Assembly: GCF_001423245.1 (NCBI RefSeq)
Contig: NZ_LMOH01000029.1
Location: forward strand, 1 to 64,000
Source: Aureimonas sp. Leaf324
Lineage (GTDB): Bacteria; Pseudomonadota; Alphaproteobacteria; Rhizobiales; Rhizobiaceae
Reading direction: 5' to 3'
DNA length: 64,000 nucleotides
The position numbers and the translations under genes were made by a program. The notes under the pieces were generated by a model that did no database searches, was not told the origin of the DNA, and saw only the letters and a list, made by a program, of their open reading frames with translations. The first letter of the stretch is position 1. Each line of letters opens with the position of its first letter. Positions 8,448-16,737 of the stretch are shown here, one piece after another.

Positions 8448-9489
8448 GCCGACGCTCCCTTTAGCTGTCTGGTGGGTGTCAGATCATCGTTGGGAGGTAT
8501 GATTGCTTATTCGGGCGACGATTTGAAGCCGTAGATCCGATCGACGTTTGCCGCCGCGTAGAGCAGATAATCAGAGCCGTCTGTTTCAACACGCAGTCTT
8601 TGCGAGCCGCGCAGATGACTCGACAATTGGTTGGACGTCTGCCCAGCGATCCTGCTCGACGAGATGCGCTCATGCGGGAGGATAGGGGCGGAGACGTTCG
8701 ATCTCTGTTTCGCGTTGAGCGGATTGACCTTGTCTCTGGAGAAGCGTGTCGCCGTCTTCCAGACGACGCGATACGCGAGGAACGAGGGCTGCTGTTATCA
8801 CCTGTTTGCGTGTGAGTTCACTGGCGAAATCAGCGACATGGCTGGGTCTATCGCAGACTTGGCGCCCCTTGATTGAAGCCATTTGAAGGGACCGGAGGAT
8901 GGATCGTCAGGCCATCCTATGTCTCTGATCGAAGCGTAATGGTACATGTCCACCTTCTGCATCCTAAGTATAAGCCAAATAATACGCTCTATACTCACTG
9001 TAACGATCGCAGAAACACGGTTGTCGTACAGGTCTGAATGGATAATTACGATATTTTTGGGGCGTTTACCGTCTGTATTGAAAGGTAAACGATGAACTGC
9101 ACTCTCATATCATAGAAAAAATAATAAATCTCGATATCGCGCAAGTGGTGTTACTACTTCTCGGCGATAGAAATATTGTTCGTGGCGCTGAGGAAGTGCT
9201 CGTGCGGCCCAAGTCCCCCAGGCTCAAGCCGAGGCGACCATCGACATTGGCCGCCACATCAATAGCTTCGCAATTCTGTCCGACGCCATTCAGCGTTGAG
9301 ATTCCTCGGGTCGCTTCAGTTCGAGAGGCAGACGTCGTAACATCGAAACCGCTCTCCACTTGCCCGGGGTAAGTCCAACATGGGTCCAAGCCGTGCTCGA
9401 AGGTTTGTGGCTGACGCAATGGACCGGTCGATTAGAATAACAAGGCTAGCTCACCTTCGCGAACATAGAAAATAGAGCCGCTGAGCAAA
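8448..9489. other. 1-kb gap with a gene fragment and an AT-rich stretch
   Basis: No intact gene is convincing. On the minus strand, a frame from about 8790 to 8521 encodes ~90 residues ending RVETDGSDYLLYAAANVDRI plus a short tail. It looks coding in composition but has no ATG or GTG start, so it may be the 3' remnant of a lost gene or use an unrecognised start. Bases ~8930-9140 are clearly more AT-rich than the neighbours. Minus-strand 9419-9105 is open for 104 codons but shows no family feature. The promoter of the TIR-propeller gene should lie near its right end (8450-8520). Confidence 0.35.
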
Positions 9490-10530
9490 CTAGCCGCATT
9501 TCTTCGCCAGCTCCTTGAGGGCATAGTCCAGCGCCGAAATTCTGTGCAGATCGTCGGCATTGCGCTGGGCGAGCGTGCGCGCGCGCGTCACTTCGGTCCG
9601 CAAGTTTTGGCAATCCGAGTTGGGCAATCCACGGACCGCCTGCAGCAGCGCTATTGCCGCCTGATAACCAATGAAAGGCTTTTCCAGATCGGGGTTCAAT
9701 CGATCGGCCAGCCACGTAAGCTGATCAACCGCAGGAAACATCTGCAGTATGCCAATGGCCGCGAGGCGATAACCCGCTGAACTGTGTTCCATAAACGTTG
9801 TCAGCAGCGACCGAGCGGCGGGCGCCTCCGCCTTCATCTCTTCGATAATGTCAGTCATTCGGCGGGTCCGGTTGGGGCCAGGCTGCAGATCGTTGCGAAC
9901 CGCATCGTAGGCTTCGCATAGCTCGCGCAGACGCTGCGACATCCTTGCATGTGTTGGAGGAGCAGGTTCTACCTCCCGCTTCGGCAATTCTTCACGCAGA
10001 ATGTTTCGCACAGCCTGAAGCAGCCCAAGCCTAGCGTGCTCACTAAACTCGGCGCGCGTGGGATAGGCACCCGTCAGGCCTATCGCCTCAATGCGTTGCC
10101 TAAACTTCATGACCTTGGTCAGTTGATCGACTTCATCCGGTGACGTCGGCGGACTTGATGGCTCGCCGCTGAAATAGAACATGATTGTCGGTTTGCCGGT
10201 CTTCTCACGACGCGCCAAGGCCTGGTTGAACTCATGCACGGTGCCGCTGTCCGCGCCCCCCTTAGTGGCGGTGCCGCATCGCTTCCACATCATGCCGAAG
10301 TGGATGTCGTAGTCGGGCGGAATCTGTCGATCGATGACCGCTTGCGGCTCGTCGCCCATATCGGGATGGGCGTCGCCCTTGTAGTCGACCAACCTGAGTG
10401 TGACGTTGCGTTCGGGCGCAAGGAACATCACCACGTCGTTGATCTCGGCGACGAGGCTGCGCAGTGCTTTTCGCTCGTCTTGGATGTCGGATGGGGTCGA
10501 GACGAATATGCGAACCAGACGCGGCTCCAT
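9490..10530 (-). CDS. DUF4062-domain protein
   Basis: 346 aa. The N-terminus (RLVRIFVSTPSDIQDERKA, residues 4-22) is the signature of DUF4062, a Rossmann-like domain related in architecture to TIR and SLOG-type domains and found at the N-terminus of many prokaryotic conflict and STAND-type proteins. Conserved features include the ERKA helix and a DIHFGMMWKRCG segment near residue 76. The C-terminal ~170 residues are helical (SAGYRLAAIGILQMF and ALLQAVRGL repeats suggest HEAT- or TPR-like packing) and match no family I can name. There is no ATPase loop and no membrane segment. It follows the SLOG-like, NDT-like/TPR and TIR gene run on the same strand, so it probably belongs to the same nucleotide-signalling cluster. 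The molecular activity is unknown. Confidence 0.75.
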   Translation of the reverse strand: MEPRLVRIFVSTPSDIQDERKALRSLVAEINDVVMFLAPERNVTLRLVDYKGDAHPDMGDEPQAVIDRQIPPDYDIHFGMMWKRCGTATKGGADSGTVHEFNQALARREKTGKPTIMFYFSGEPSSPPTSPDEVDQLTKVMKFRQRIEAIGLTGAYPTRAEFSEHARLGLLQAVRNILREELPKREVEPAPPTHARMSQRLRELCEAYDAVRNDLQPGPNRTRRMTDIIEEMKAEAPAARSLLTTFMEHSSAGYRLAAIGILQMFPAVDQLTWLADRLNPDLEKPFIGYQAAIALLQAVRGLPNSDCQNLRTEVTRARTLAQRNADDLHRISALDYALKELAKKCG

Positions 10531-10656
10531 CGGATCATGCTCCCTGTGCCAAGAGCGTTGCCGCCCGTAGACGGACCGTTGCGGTGAGATGTCGACGCTA
10601 GATTACTTTAAGACCGGCGACAAGATCACGCTCCAAAACTGTTTTCATCCGGAGAC

Positions 10657-10794
10657 TCAAATTCTCGCAGGCAGAAAGAACATGAAGGCGTCAAGTATTC
10701 CGTTCCATGCCGGACGCGACATGCAGACGTTCTCGCCTTCTCGTCCGCGCAGCAACGGCGCGGCCCCCACTTCGGCTGCAGTAAGGATAGACAT
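10657..10794 (-). CDS. Possible 45-aa protein between TIR remnant and DUF4062 gene
   Basis: ATG at 10794 is preceded by GGGAG at optimal spacing (5 bases) and opens a 45-codon frame, starting MSILTAAEVGAAPLLRGREG and ending FMFFLPARI. The C-terminal part is hydrophobic. It is co-oriented with the genes on both sides and fills part of an otherwise empty gap. It could be a genuine small protein or a fragment left by the deletion that destroyed the neighbouring TIR gene. No family is recognised. Confidence 0.35.
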   Translation of the reverse strand: MSILTAAEVGAAPLLRGREGENVCMSRPAWNGILDAFMFFLPARI

Positions 10795-10890
10795 TGCGTC
10801 TCCCATGCGCTCAGCGCATACCGAAGCAATGAGTGTTTCGCCTGAGAGCGTGACTTACTGCGCCACCAAGAAATGGCGTCTGGCACCTGT

Positions 10891-11309
10891 TTACGGCGTG
10901 ACGCTTAGCACCGTGTCATTTTCGACGAAGGCGACAGCGTATTGCTGTTGATCAGTCGTATCAAAGGTAGCGACTTCGATACCGGTTGCGACGTCGGAAA
11001 GGTGCACGATGCCGTAGACGTCGCTCTCGGCACGCCGCATGCAGTCCTGCGACACGACACTGGAAGCGCCGAAACCGGTGTGCCTCGGCGCAGCGCATCC
11101 GCTATCGTCCCGGCGAGATCAGAACTGGCAGCGGTCTCTTCGTCGTCACGAAATACCGGCCGGACAAAGGTGGAGCCAGCGCCGGTGCCCCTGGGCGGCC
11201 GGTAGGTCTCCAGGGCAGTGTGTATCCACCGACCCCATTTCCTATCGTGGTGTCTGTAGCTGATCAACGCTTTATAGCGTTGCTCTCGCGGGTCGGCCGT
11301 GTCGCTCAT
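10891..11309 (-). pseudogene. TIR / beta-propeller gene collapsed by internal deletion
   Basis: The first ~72 codons encode the start of a TIR domain (YKALISYRHHDRKWGRWIH, then RPVFRDDEE and IADALRR). At about 11090 the sequence switches to the 3' end of a propeller-type gene. In a different frame it reads VYGIVHLSDVATGIEVATF, then AVAFVENDTVLSVTP and a TAA at 10891-10893. The TIR core, any membrane segment and nearly all propeller blades are gone, with a frameshift at the join. Without the frame change, the original frame runs on to 10905. The parent gene resembled the intact TIR-propeller gene at 5376-8447. It starts 13 bases after the stop of the NDT-like/TPR gene, in operon position, with GAGG ahead of the ATG. 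Confidence 0.75.
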
Positions 11310-11322
11310 CTTCGACTGACCT

Positions 11323-12639
11323 CTACCGCGACCTCAGTTGCTCCAGCCCGCTGACCTGATCCATGGTCGTCTTGATCATCCACTGGCTAACGCCATCGAG
11401 GGCGGTTGCCTCCTTCAGGGCGGCGTGTCCGGCGGGGTCGTCAAGCCCGAGAAGCGCCTCAGCGTGGGTCGCCCTGGCCCAATAGAGTTGCTCCCTGGCT
11501 GTAGCACTGAGCCTGCCGTCCTTGGCAAGGCGTTTGAGGATCAGGTCGGCTTCCTGACTGGCCGCAGCGACGACACGACGCCGGGTGCGGCCGGCGAACA
11601 CCCGGTCAGCGATTTTCTCGTCGCCCTCATTGATGCTGGCGCGCAGATCGAACAGGAAGGCGAGATTGGCGCCGTTATAGTGATCCTGCCGGATAAGGAA
11701 GCCGCGCTCCGCCGCATAGATCGCCGTATCGAGGTCCGCCCGTTTCCGCTCGTCTTCCTGTCCGGGAAGAAAGAAGCGGCGCTTGTGTACGGCGCTCCAC
11801 AACCCCAGTGTCTCCGGGTCGGTGGTCCGCTCCGGGTCAAGGAGACGCAGCAGGTCAATCGCCTCTGCATAGGCACTCGCGGCAGCTTCTGGATCTCCCG
11901 GCAATTGTTGTTCGCCCAGCTTGTAGGTGACAAATGCAAGTTCCCTCAGCACGCGAGGGCGGACGGGGCGGGCGCCCTTGTCGGGATCCAGCGGGAGCTG
12001 GTTGTAGACATCGAGCAGGATCGCGCGTTCAGCGGCGAAATTGCCGGCGATGCGTGCCGCTTCGACCTTCTGCCAGATCTCGGCATAGGTGTCGCCCCGG
12101 TCGGCGCCGCCATCCTGCACATCCATCGGCCTGGCCGCAGCGCTGAGCTGGACCGGCGGCTGCAGTTTGAGAAACGTGTACACAGGGCTATCAGGACTGT
12201 CGTTGGCTTGGATTGCGGCGATGGCCTTCTTGATTTCACCCTGCATCCGGCCCGCTTCTCCAAAGCCGATATCGCTCCCCAAATGCGTGTATTTCCTTAT
12301 AACGACGTGGTTGATGTCGAACGGGCTTCTGAATTCGCGCTCGGCGATCACAATGGTGGAGCGCGGCCGAAGCGCATGCCGAACACCAAGCTCGAATACT
12401 GCATTAAGATTCGACGTCGAGACGTCGGCTATGACGAGGTCGGCGTTGAAAAGCTGCTCGTACATCGGCTTGTCGATGACACCGGAATGGTAGATTTCGT
12501 CCGCTCTAACACAGCCATACCCGCTGTCCTCGACAGCGGGCTTGATGATGTGATGGTAAGTCGCGTCGAGATTAAGTTTACGCCCGGTTTCGGGGTCGGT
12601 CTTTTCCCCAAAACCCATGATGACGAAGCATTCCGGCAT
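11323..12639 (-). CDS. NDT-like (nucleoside deoxyribosyltransferase fold) / TRAFs-binding TPR protein
   Basis: 438 aa. Residues 1-~105 resemble the nucleoside 2-deoxyribosyltransferase-like fold: CFVIMGFGEK at the start, ADLVIADVSTSNLNAVFELG with the conserved Glu83, then an STIVIAE strand. Residues ~170-430 are helical, TPR-like, and resemble the MAP3K TRAFs-binding/DUF4071 region found in prokaryotic conflict proteins. The start at 12639 is chosen because GGGAGA sits 5 bases upstream. A frame extension to 12657 overlaps the previous stop. The SLOG-like gene ends 10 bases before this start and the TIR remnant starts 13 bases after its stop, so these form an operon. The likely role is sensing or processing a nucleotide ligand. 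That is inferred from domain families, and catalytic activity is not shown. Confidence 0.7.
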   Translation of the reverse strand: MPECFVIMGFGEKTDPETGRKLNLDATYHHIIKPAVEDSGYGCVRADEIYHSGVIDKPMYEQLFNADLVIADVSTSNLNAVFELGVRHALRPRSTIVIAEREFRSPFDINHVVIRKYTHLGSDIGFGEAGRMQGEIKKAIAAIQANDSPDSPVYTFLKLQPPVQLSAAARPMDVQDGGADRGDTYAEIWQKVEAARIAGNFAAERAILLDVYNQLPLDPDKGARPVRPRVLRELAFVTYKLGEQQLPGDPEAAASAYAEAIDLLRLLDPERTTDPETLGLWSAVHKRRFFLPGQEDERKRADLDTAIYAAERGFLIRQDHYNGANLAFLFDLRASINEGDEKIADRVFAGRTRRRVVAAASQEADLILKRLAKDGRLSATAREQLYWARATHAEALLGLDDPAGHAALKEATALDGVSQWMIKTTMDQVSGLEQLRSR

Positions 12640-12649
12640 ATTGGTCTCC

Positions 12650-13213
12650 CTAGTCATTCCGAGGCAAGCTTAACGGATCCGCTGACGTAATTGAGGCGCG
12701 GAGTTTCTCTGCCTCTTGGACCAATTCGGCCGTACCCCCCTCCCTCCCGCGCTGGCCGTCCCACAGCACTAGGAGGTGGATGTCGCCTACCTTGCGTGCC
12801 CGATTCAGTAGTCGCAGGTTGCATGCCGTGTAGGCGGCCGCTGTTGTAATCGGCAGATTCATGATTTCGCGCCGGATCGGTGGCGTAGCATCCCACAATG
12901 CTTGGAAGCGACGTTCCCAGTCGCCACCAGCGCTGGCGACCGACGTCCCAACGAAAATTTCTGGAGGGAAAGGCAACACGATTGTCGCCTCGACCGAGAC
13001 GTGCTGGCAGGCTTCTAGGAAAAGGATATCGCCACCGTTGGCACCGCTGCTGAACGCTTGGATTGCATTAGCCTGATCGGCAATCCGGCCGACCTCATGC
13101 CGTAACCACGCCGCCGCCGCCGCTTCCCGAGCGGCGGGAAAGCGTTGAACCGGCCTCTCAACCGCATCAACCATGTGGCCGCTTCCCACCAAAGCGATCG
13201 GAGTTCTCATCAC
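12650..13213 (-). CDS. SLOG-like nucleotide-sensing protein
   Basis: 187 aa with features of SLOG-type Rossmann proteins. A glycine-rich N-terminal loop (ALVGSGHMVD), a second conserved patch (SGANGGDILFLEAC) and an IVLPFPPE strand-loop are typical of the prokaryotic conflict-system versions thought to bind nucleotides or NAD-derived ligands. A final strand (DIHLLVLWDGQRG) completes the fold. It is the first gene of a leftward operon (SLOG, NDT-like/TPR, TIR remnant, possibly DUF4062). Either GTG at 13213 or ATG at 13210 may start it, and GGGGAGG lies 7 bases before the GTG. It is divergent from the SLATT/TIR genes on the other strand. The role as a ligand sensor is inferred from family and context. 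Confidence 0.65.
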   Translation of the reverse strand: MMRTPIALVGSGHMVDAVERPVQRFPAAREAAAAAWLRHEVGRIADQANAIQAFSSGANGGDILFLEACQHVSVEATIVLPFPPEIFVGTSVASAGGDWERRFQALWDATPPIRREIMNLPITTAAAYTACNLRLLNRARKVGDIHLLVLWDGQRGREGGTAELVQEAEKLRASITSADPLSLPRND

Positions 13214-13414
13214 GAAGTAACCTCCCCACCGGCAGGAGATAACATCGTAGCTTGAGAGTCAAATATTCTGCATCGGTTAGAAACTTCGCTTTAGACGCGG
13301 ACGATTACCTGTTAAAAATCAATTTAATTGTGTTATCAGTAATATAAAAGCAATACCGTGTAGACTAATCGCGACGGGAACCGCTTTGAACTACGTATTC
13401 CGGTACGCCAGCCA
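13214..13414. promoter_or_regulatory. Divergent AT-rich control region between SLOG and SLATT operons
   Basis: About 200 bases separate the leftward and rightward signalling operons. The central part (13250-13370) is markedly AT-rich for this genome (TTAAAAATCAATTTAATTG and similar), as expected for promoters in both directions. No operator could be defined with confidence. Confidence 0.4.
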
Positions 13415-13772
13415 ATGTTCTGTTGCCGTCGGTCCCCACATATGGTTCTTCAAAAACGCGGCGTGCTGTTGGTTTGCGACAAATGGCTTAACCTGCCTGT
13501 CTGGGTTCGTGACCGAGCGGCCCTTATTCAATTCCTATTCCCTGGATTGGACTATGCGGAGATGCGGGATCTGGCCTTGAGTGTTCGGCCCGTGATAGCA
13601 TTGACCGACTGCACCTTTCTCTGATCGTCTTTCGCGGTGGCGGCAGTGGACAGAAGTCACGATATGCTTGCAGCCTGCCGCGACCGTGGGCTCTATAATC
13701 ACGGGTACTTCGACAATGCCAGCGACCTGCTCGCACTTGCGAACGTGGCGCTGGAGCTGCTTGGCGCGCAAT
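13415..13772 (+). pseudogene. Unknown small protein, apparently split by an in-frame TGA
   Basis: One reading frame is open from 13415 to 13624 (about 69 codons, including GVLLVCDKWLNLPVWVRDR), stops at TGA 13622-13624, and continues in the same frame to TAG 13770-13772 (DMLAACRDRGLYNHGYFDNA, then a leucine-rich helix ending ELLGAQ). Both halves look protein-like and neither has a clear ribosome site except possibly GTG 13637 or 13646. It could be one ~118-aa gene broken by a nonsense change, or two small genes. The stop is 11 bases before the SLATT gene start, so it was probably the first gene of that operon. No family is recognised. Confidence 0.4.
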
Positions 13773-13783
13773 AGGAGACTCAG

Positions 13784-14749
13784 ATGGCCGCTAGGGAAAC
13801 CATCGGCGACTACAAGAAGGGCGACAGATTGAACACCGATAGCATCGGTGAGAGCCTGCCGCCCGAGGCGGCGGAGCTTCGGGGGATCCTTAGGAGCTCC
13901 GAGGTCGAAGGAGCCAACAAGACTAGACGCGATTTCAGCCAGAGGGCCGGGAGTTACAAGGATCAGTCGCGCGTTCTTGCCGCCGTAATTGTCGGTGGCT
14001 CCGGCATCGCAGCGCTTGCGAGCGGATTGCTGCTCTATGGCCAGGAGCGCACGGATGCCGCGGTTGCTGGCGGACTGCTGGACTTCGCGACGAAGTACCA
14101 ACTGGGTATCATCGTCGTGCAGATCGTCGCGCTGCTCGCCGCAACGGCCGCGACGACGATCGTCTCGGGACGGGATTACGGCAAACTCTGGACTGAGGCG
14201 CGTCGCAAAGCGGAACTCGGTCGTACCGAAATCATGAACGGCATTTTCGCCAAGGTCCAAGAGCGGCCAGGCACTGGCCCCAATTCTTTGTTGGCGCAGT
14301 TCTTGCAACTCTTTGTCCGCTATCAGCTTGACCTGCAGATCGACTACTACGTGACTGAAGCGAAAGGTGCGGAGAGGAGCAGCACCTTCTGGCTCTACCT
14401 CAGTGCCGCCTTCAGCGGCCTCGCGGCCGTGATTGGGATGATCGGCGGGCTTAGCATTCCCGGCGCGCTTGTCTTGGCTGCATTCTTGGGCGTCGCGACA
14501 CCGATCGTGCTGTCTGCGCTGCAGTCCTGGGTCACGGCGACTCAGCCGGAGGCAAAGGCGGCATCGTACCGCTCGGCCGAAGAGGAGTTGCGTCGGCTGC
14601 GTCGTAGCCTCGATACGGTGCGGGCCGCTGCAGCAGCCGGGGACACCACCAAGGTAAAGCTTTTTGTTGATAGCACACAGGCCATCATGGCGGCCGAGAA
14701 CGGCGAGTTTGTGGGGCTCGGAAAGCTCGAGCTGCAGACCGACGAGTGA
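13784..14749 (+). CDS. SLATT-type membrane protein (putative effector)
   Basis: 321 aa with four predicted transmembrane helices in two hairpins, at about 63-86 and 106-127, and about 202-221 and 225-247. Each pair is flanked by charged helices (for example ELRGILRSSEVEGANKTRRD before the first). This matches SLATT (SMODS- and SLOG-associating 2TM effector) proteins, thought to form membrane pores on activation by nucleotide-signal sensors. It is possibly a duplicated SLATT. A GGAGA box sits 5 bases before the ATG. The TIR gene begins 10 bases after its stop, and a SLOG-like sensor is divergently encoded next door, the type of partner the family name implies. A membrane-disrupting, abortive-infection role is inferred. 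Confidence 0.7.
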   Translation: MAARETIGDYKKGDRLNTDSIGESLPPEAAELRGILRSSEVEGANKTRRDFSQRAGSYKDQSRVLAAVIVGGSGIAALASGLLLYGQERTDAAVAGGLLDFATKYQLGIIVVQIVALLAATAATTIVSGRDYGKLWTEARRKAELGRTEIMNGIFAKVQERPGTGPNSLLAQFLQLFVRYQLDLQIDYYVTEAKGAERSSTFWLYLSAAFSGLAAVIGMIGGLSIPGALVLAAFLGVATPIVLSALQSWVTATQPEAKAASYRSAEEELRRLRRSLDTVRAAAAAGDTTKVKLFVDSTQAIMAAENGEFVGLGKLELQTDE

Positions 14750-14759
14750 GGGGATGACG

Positions 14760-16040
14760 ATGAGTGCAAGGTCGGGCCTGCCTGCTTGGAACGTAGTGCT
14801 GCAGTTCATGACGGGGCCTGGCGTCAGTCCCGCCTCGAGTAGCTGTAAGCGTTTCGCGATCGCCGGATTGCAGCGGCCGATCCGTATCCTGTTCCTGCCC
14901 TGCCACCCGAGCGCCGTCCCGATGGCGCTGGCTGCGCATGATATCCTCGACGCCCAGTTGACCGCCCGGGGAGTGGCTATGCCGTATTTTTGCGGCGTGG
15001 CCCGAACAGGCGACTGTATGGCCTGGAGCGAGCCGGCTTGCGAGCAAGTCCTCGTGCCAGTCATTGGGGCGGACTTGGCGGCCCCAGCCCAACCCCACGG
15101 CGGTGCCAGCAACGCAGCCGACTTCATCGTTGACTGGCTGGCCTGCGGGCCGATGGCCCGCCTGTTGCCGGCGGTCATGCCTGGGGTTTCAACGGGGTCA
15201 GCACTTGCGAAGGTCCCACTGCAAGCCTCACGGGCCAATGCCGTGCCTTGGGGCGGCAGCCCACAACACTTGGCGGCCATCGCCTTCCGTTGGCAGCGGC
15301 GGAGCGCCTTCCTAAGCTACCGTCGCCAGGATGCGGCGCCTGTTGCGGACCAAATTTTTGATGGCCTCGGTCGGGCAGGATACCGCACCTATGTCGATCG
15401 TTTCTGCGGTACGGCCGGCAGCTATTTTCCTGACGAGCTCGCTGAGGAACTCGCCGACAAAGACGTCGTCGTGGTCCTCGAGAGTGCTAATATCCGGAAA
15501 TCGACATGGACGATGTGGGAGGTGGCGTTCGCTCACCGCTACCGCATAGGCGTTGTCGCGATCCAACTGCCCGGCGCGCCGGCGCTGAAGCGGATCACCG
15601 ATCGCAAAAGCATCGCCACCCTAAACAGATCGAACCAGTTGTTCGGTGCCGACCTCGACGACGTCATCGAGTTCATCGCGCTCAACACTGCTTTGGGGAC
15701 ACCGCGCCGGGCCGCCTTCTACGAAGCGATCGTCGCCTCGGCCGCAAGCTCCGGCGGCGGCTCGTCCCAGAGCCTCGGCGACGGCCTGCTGCAGGTCGTC
15801 GACCGCAAAGGCGTGTCCAAGGCCGTGGTGCTAGCGCATGGACGTCCGGGCATCCTGTCGGACGTGCGCCGGCTCGACGTTCCGGCTGCCCAGGCGACCG
15901 GGGTGACACCGCTGCTGGTTGGCCAGCATGAGCACTTGCCCGCTACTGCTGCCGACGACCTCAAGTGGATCGCAGGCCAGCGCGGTATCTCGCTGCGCGG
16001 CCGCTTTGACACATACATGCACGTGAAAAACTTGTGCTGA
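14760..16040 (+). CDS. TIR-domain protein with unknown N- and C-terminal domains
   Basis: 426 aa. Residues ~181-290 are a TIR domain (RSAFLSYRRQDAAPVADQI, YRTYVDR and TMWEVAFAHRY with candidate catalytic Glu254). The N-terminal ~165 residues (RPIRILFLPCHPSAVPMAL onward) form a separate alpha/beta domain I cannot name. The C-terminal ~130 residues include AVVLAHGRPG and may be another small alpha/beta domain. ATG 14760 is preferred over 14754 because AGGGG lies at usable spacing. The gene is downstream of the SLATT gene with a 10-base gap and upstream of the 229-aa gene with a 7-base gap, so all three are one operon. TIR domains of this kind commonly hydrolyse or cyclise NAD+. The actual product is unknown. 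Confidence 0.8.
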   Translation: MSARSGLPAWNVVLQFMTGPGVSPASSSCKRFAIAGLQRPIRILFLPCHPSAVPMALAAHDILDAQLTARGVAMPYFCGVARTGDCMAWSEPACEQVLVPVIGADLAAPAQPHGGASNAADFIVDWLACGPMARLLPAVMPGVSTGSALAKVPLQASRANAVPWGGSPQHLAAIAFRWQRRSAFLSYRRQDAAPVADQIFDGLGRAGYRTYVDRFCGTAGSYFPDELAEELADKDVVVVLESANIRKSTWTMWEVAFAHRYRIGVVAIQLPGAPALKRITDRKSIATLNRSNQLFGADLDDVIEFIALNTALGTPRRAAFYEAIVASAASSGGGSSQSLGDGLLQVVDRKGVSKAVVLAHGRPGILSDVRRLDVPAAQATGVTPLLVGQHEHLPATAADDLKWIAGQRGISLRGRFDTYMHVKNLC

Positions 16041-16047
16041 GGCCGCC

Positions 16048-16737
16048 ATGGATATACTGATTTTTGTCGATCCTGATGCCCACGAGCAACGACTGGCGCT
16101 GGAGATCGCGGCGACAGTCGCCGAGTTCTGCGCCGTTGAGCGGCGGTCTGCATCTGTTCTCGCTGATGAGCCGACGGCGGTGGAAATCGGCATCGGCCTC
16201 CTTGGGCTGATCGATCCGCCGACGGTCGAGGGTGGCGGCCGCGCCGGTTCCACCATCACGCTGCTCCCTCCCATCTATCGATACGACGAGGACTACGTGC
16301 ATGCCGATGGCGAGGTGCCCGACAACTCGTTCAGGACCCTACTCGATGCCGGGGTGTTCGCCCGGCCCGCGGATGGCGACCGGACGTCCAAGGTGGCTGG
16401 CGACCCACTAAGTGACGCCATTGTGGAAGGGCAGCCACTGATTCTGCTAGGACTGGGACTAGCCTCGGAATACTGGAAGACAGTGCAGGCTCGCCTTCTC
16501 GACCGATCCAATACCGAGGTGTTGTTGATCGATGGATTGGCGCCTCTTCTTGACGATCGTATCCTCCAGAAGCGTCTATCTCAACCAAGACTGTCTTTGG
16601 CCGAGCGGCGCACGTTCGAAGACGACCGTTTTCACGAGGCTGAGAGGGAAGCTTATCACGATGGCCAAACGGTCGCCGGAGTTATCGAATTTCTGCGCGA
16701 ACGGTTCGATCGTCCGGCGCGGCGGCGCGGCGGCTGA
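16048..16737 (+). CDS. Unknown 229-aa protein in the SLATT-TIR operon
   Basis: No family recognised. The sequence starts with a beta-strand-like segment (MDILIFVDPDAHEQRLAL) followed by an acidic helix. A central strand-helix pattern (PLILLGLGLASEYW, NTEVLLIDGLAPL) suggests an alpha/beta Rossmann-like fold, and the C-terminus is a charged helix. There is no signal peptide or membrane span. It begins 7 bases after the TIR gene and ends the operon. Given its neighbours it may be a TIR-like or SLOG-like accessory subunit, but that is speculation from context. Confidence 0.6.
   Translation: MDILIFVDPDAHEQRLALEIAATVAEFCAVERRSASVLADEPTAVEIGIGLLGLIDPPTVEGGGRAGSTITLLPPIYRYDEDYVHADGEVPDNSFRTLLDAGVFARPADGDRTSKVAGDPLSDAIVEGQPLILLGLGLASEYWKTVQARLLDRSNTEVLLIDGLAPLLDDRILQKRLSQPRLSLAERRTFEDDRFHEAEREAYHDGQTVAGVIEFLRERFDRPARRRGG

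Noticed and set aside
10589-10951. 120-codon plus-strand frame between DUF4062 gene and TIR remnant
   Set aside because: No ribosome site, no family, and it overlaps the better-supported 45-aa frame and the propeller remnant on the other strand.
11338-12690. 450-codon plus-strand frame opposite the NDT-like/TPR gene
   Set aside because: The minus-strand product has a recognisable fold and ribosome site, and the plus-strand product has none.
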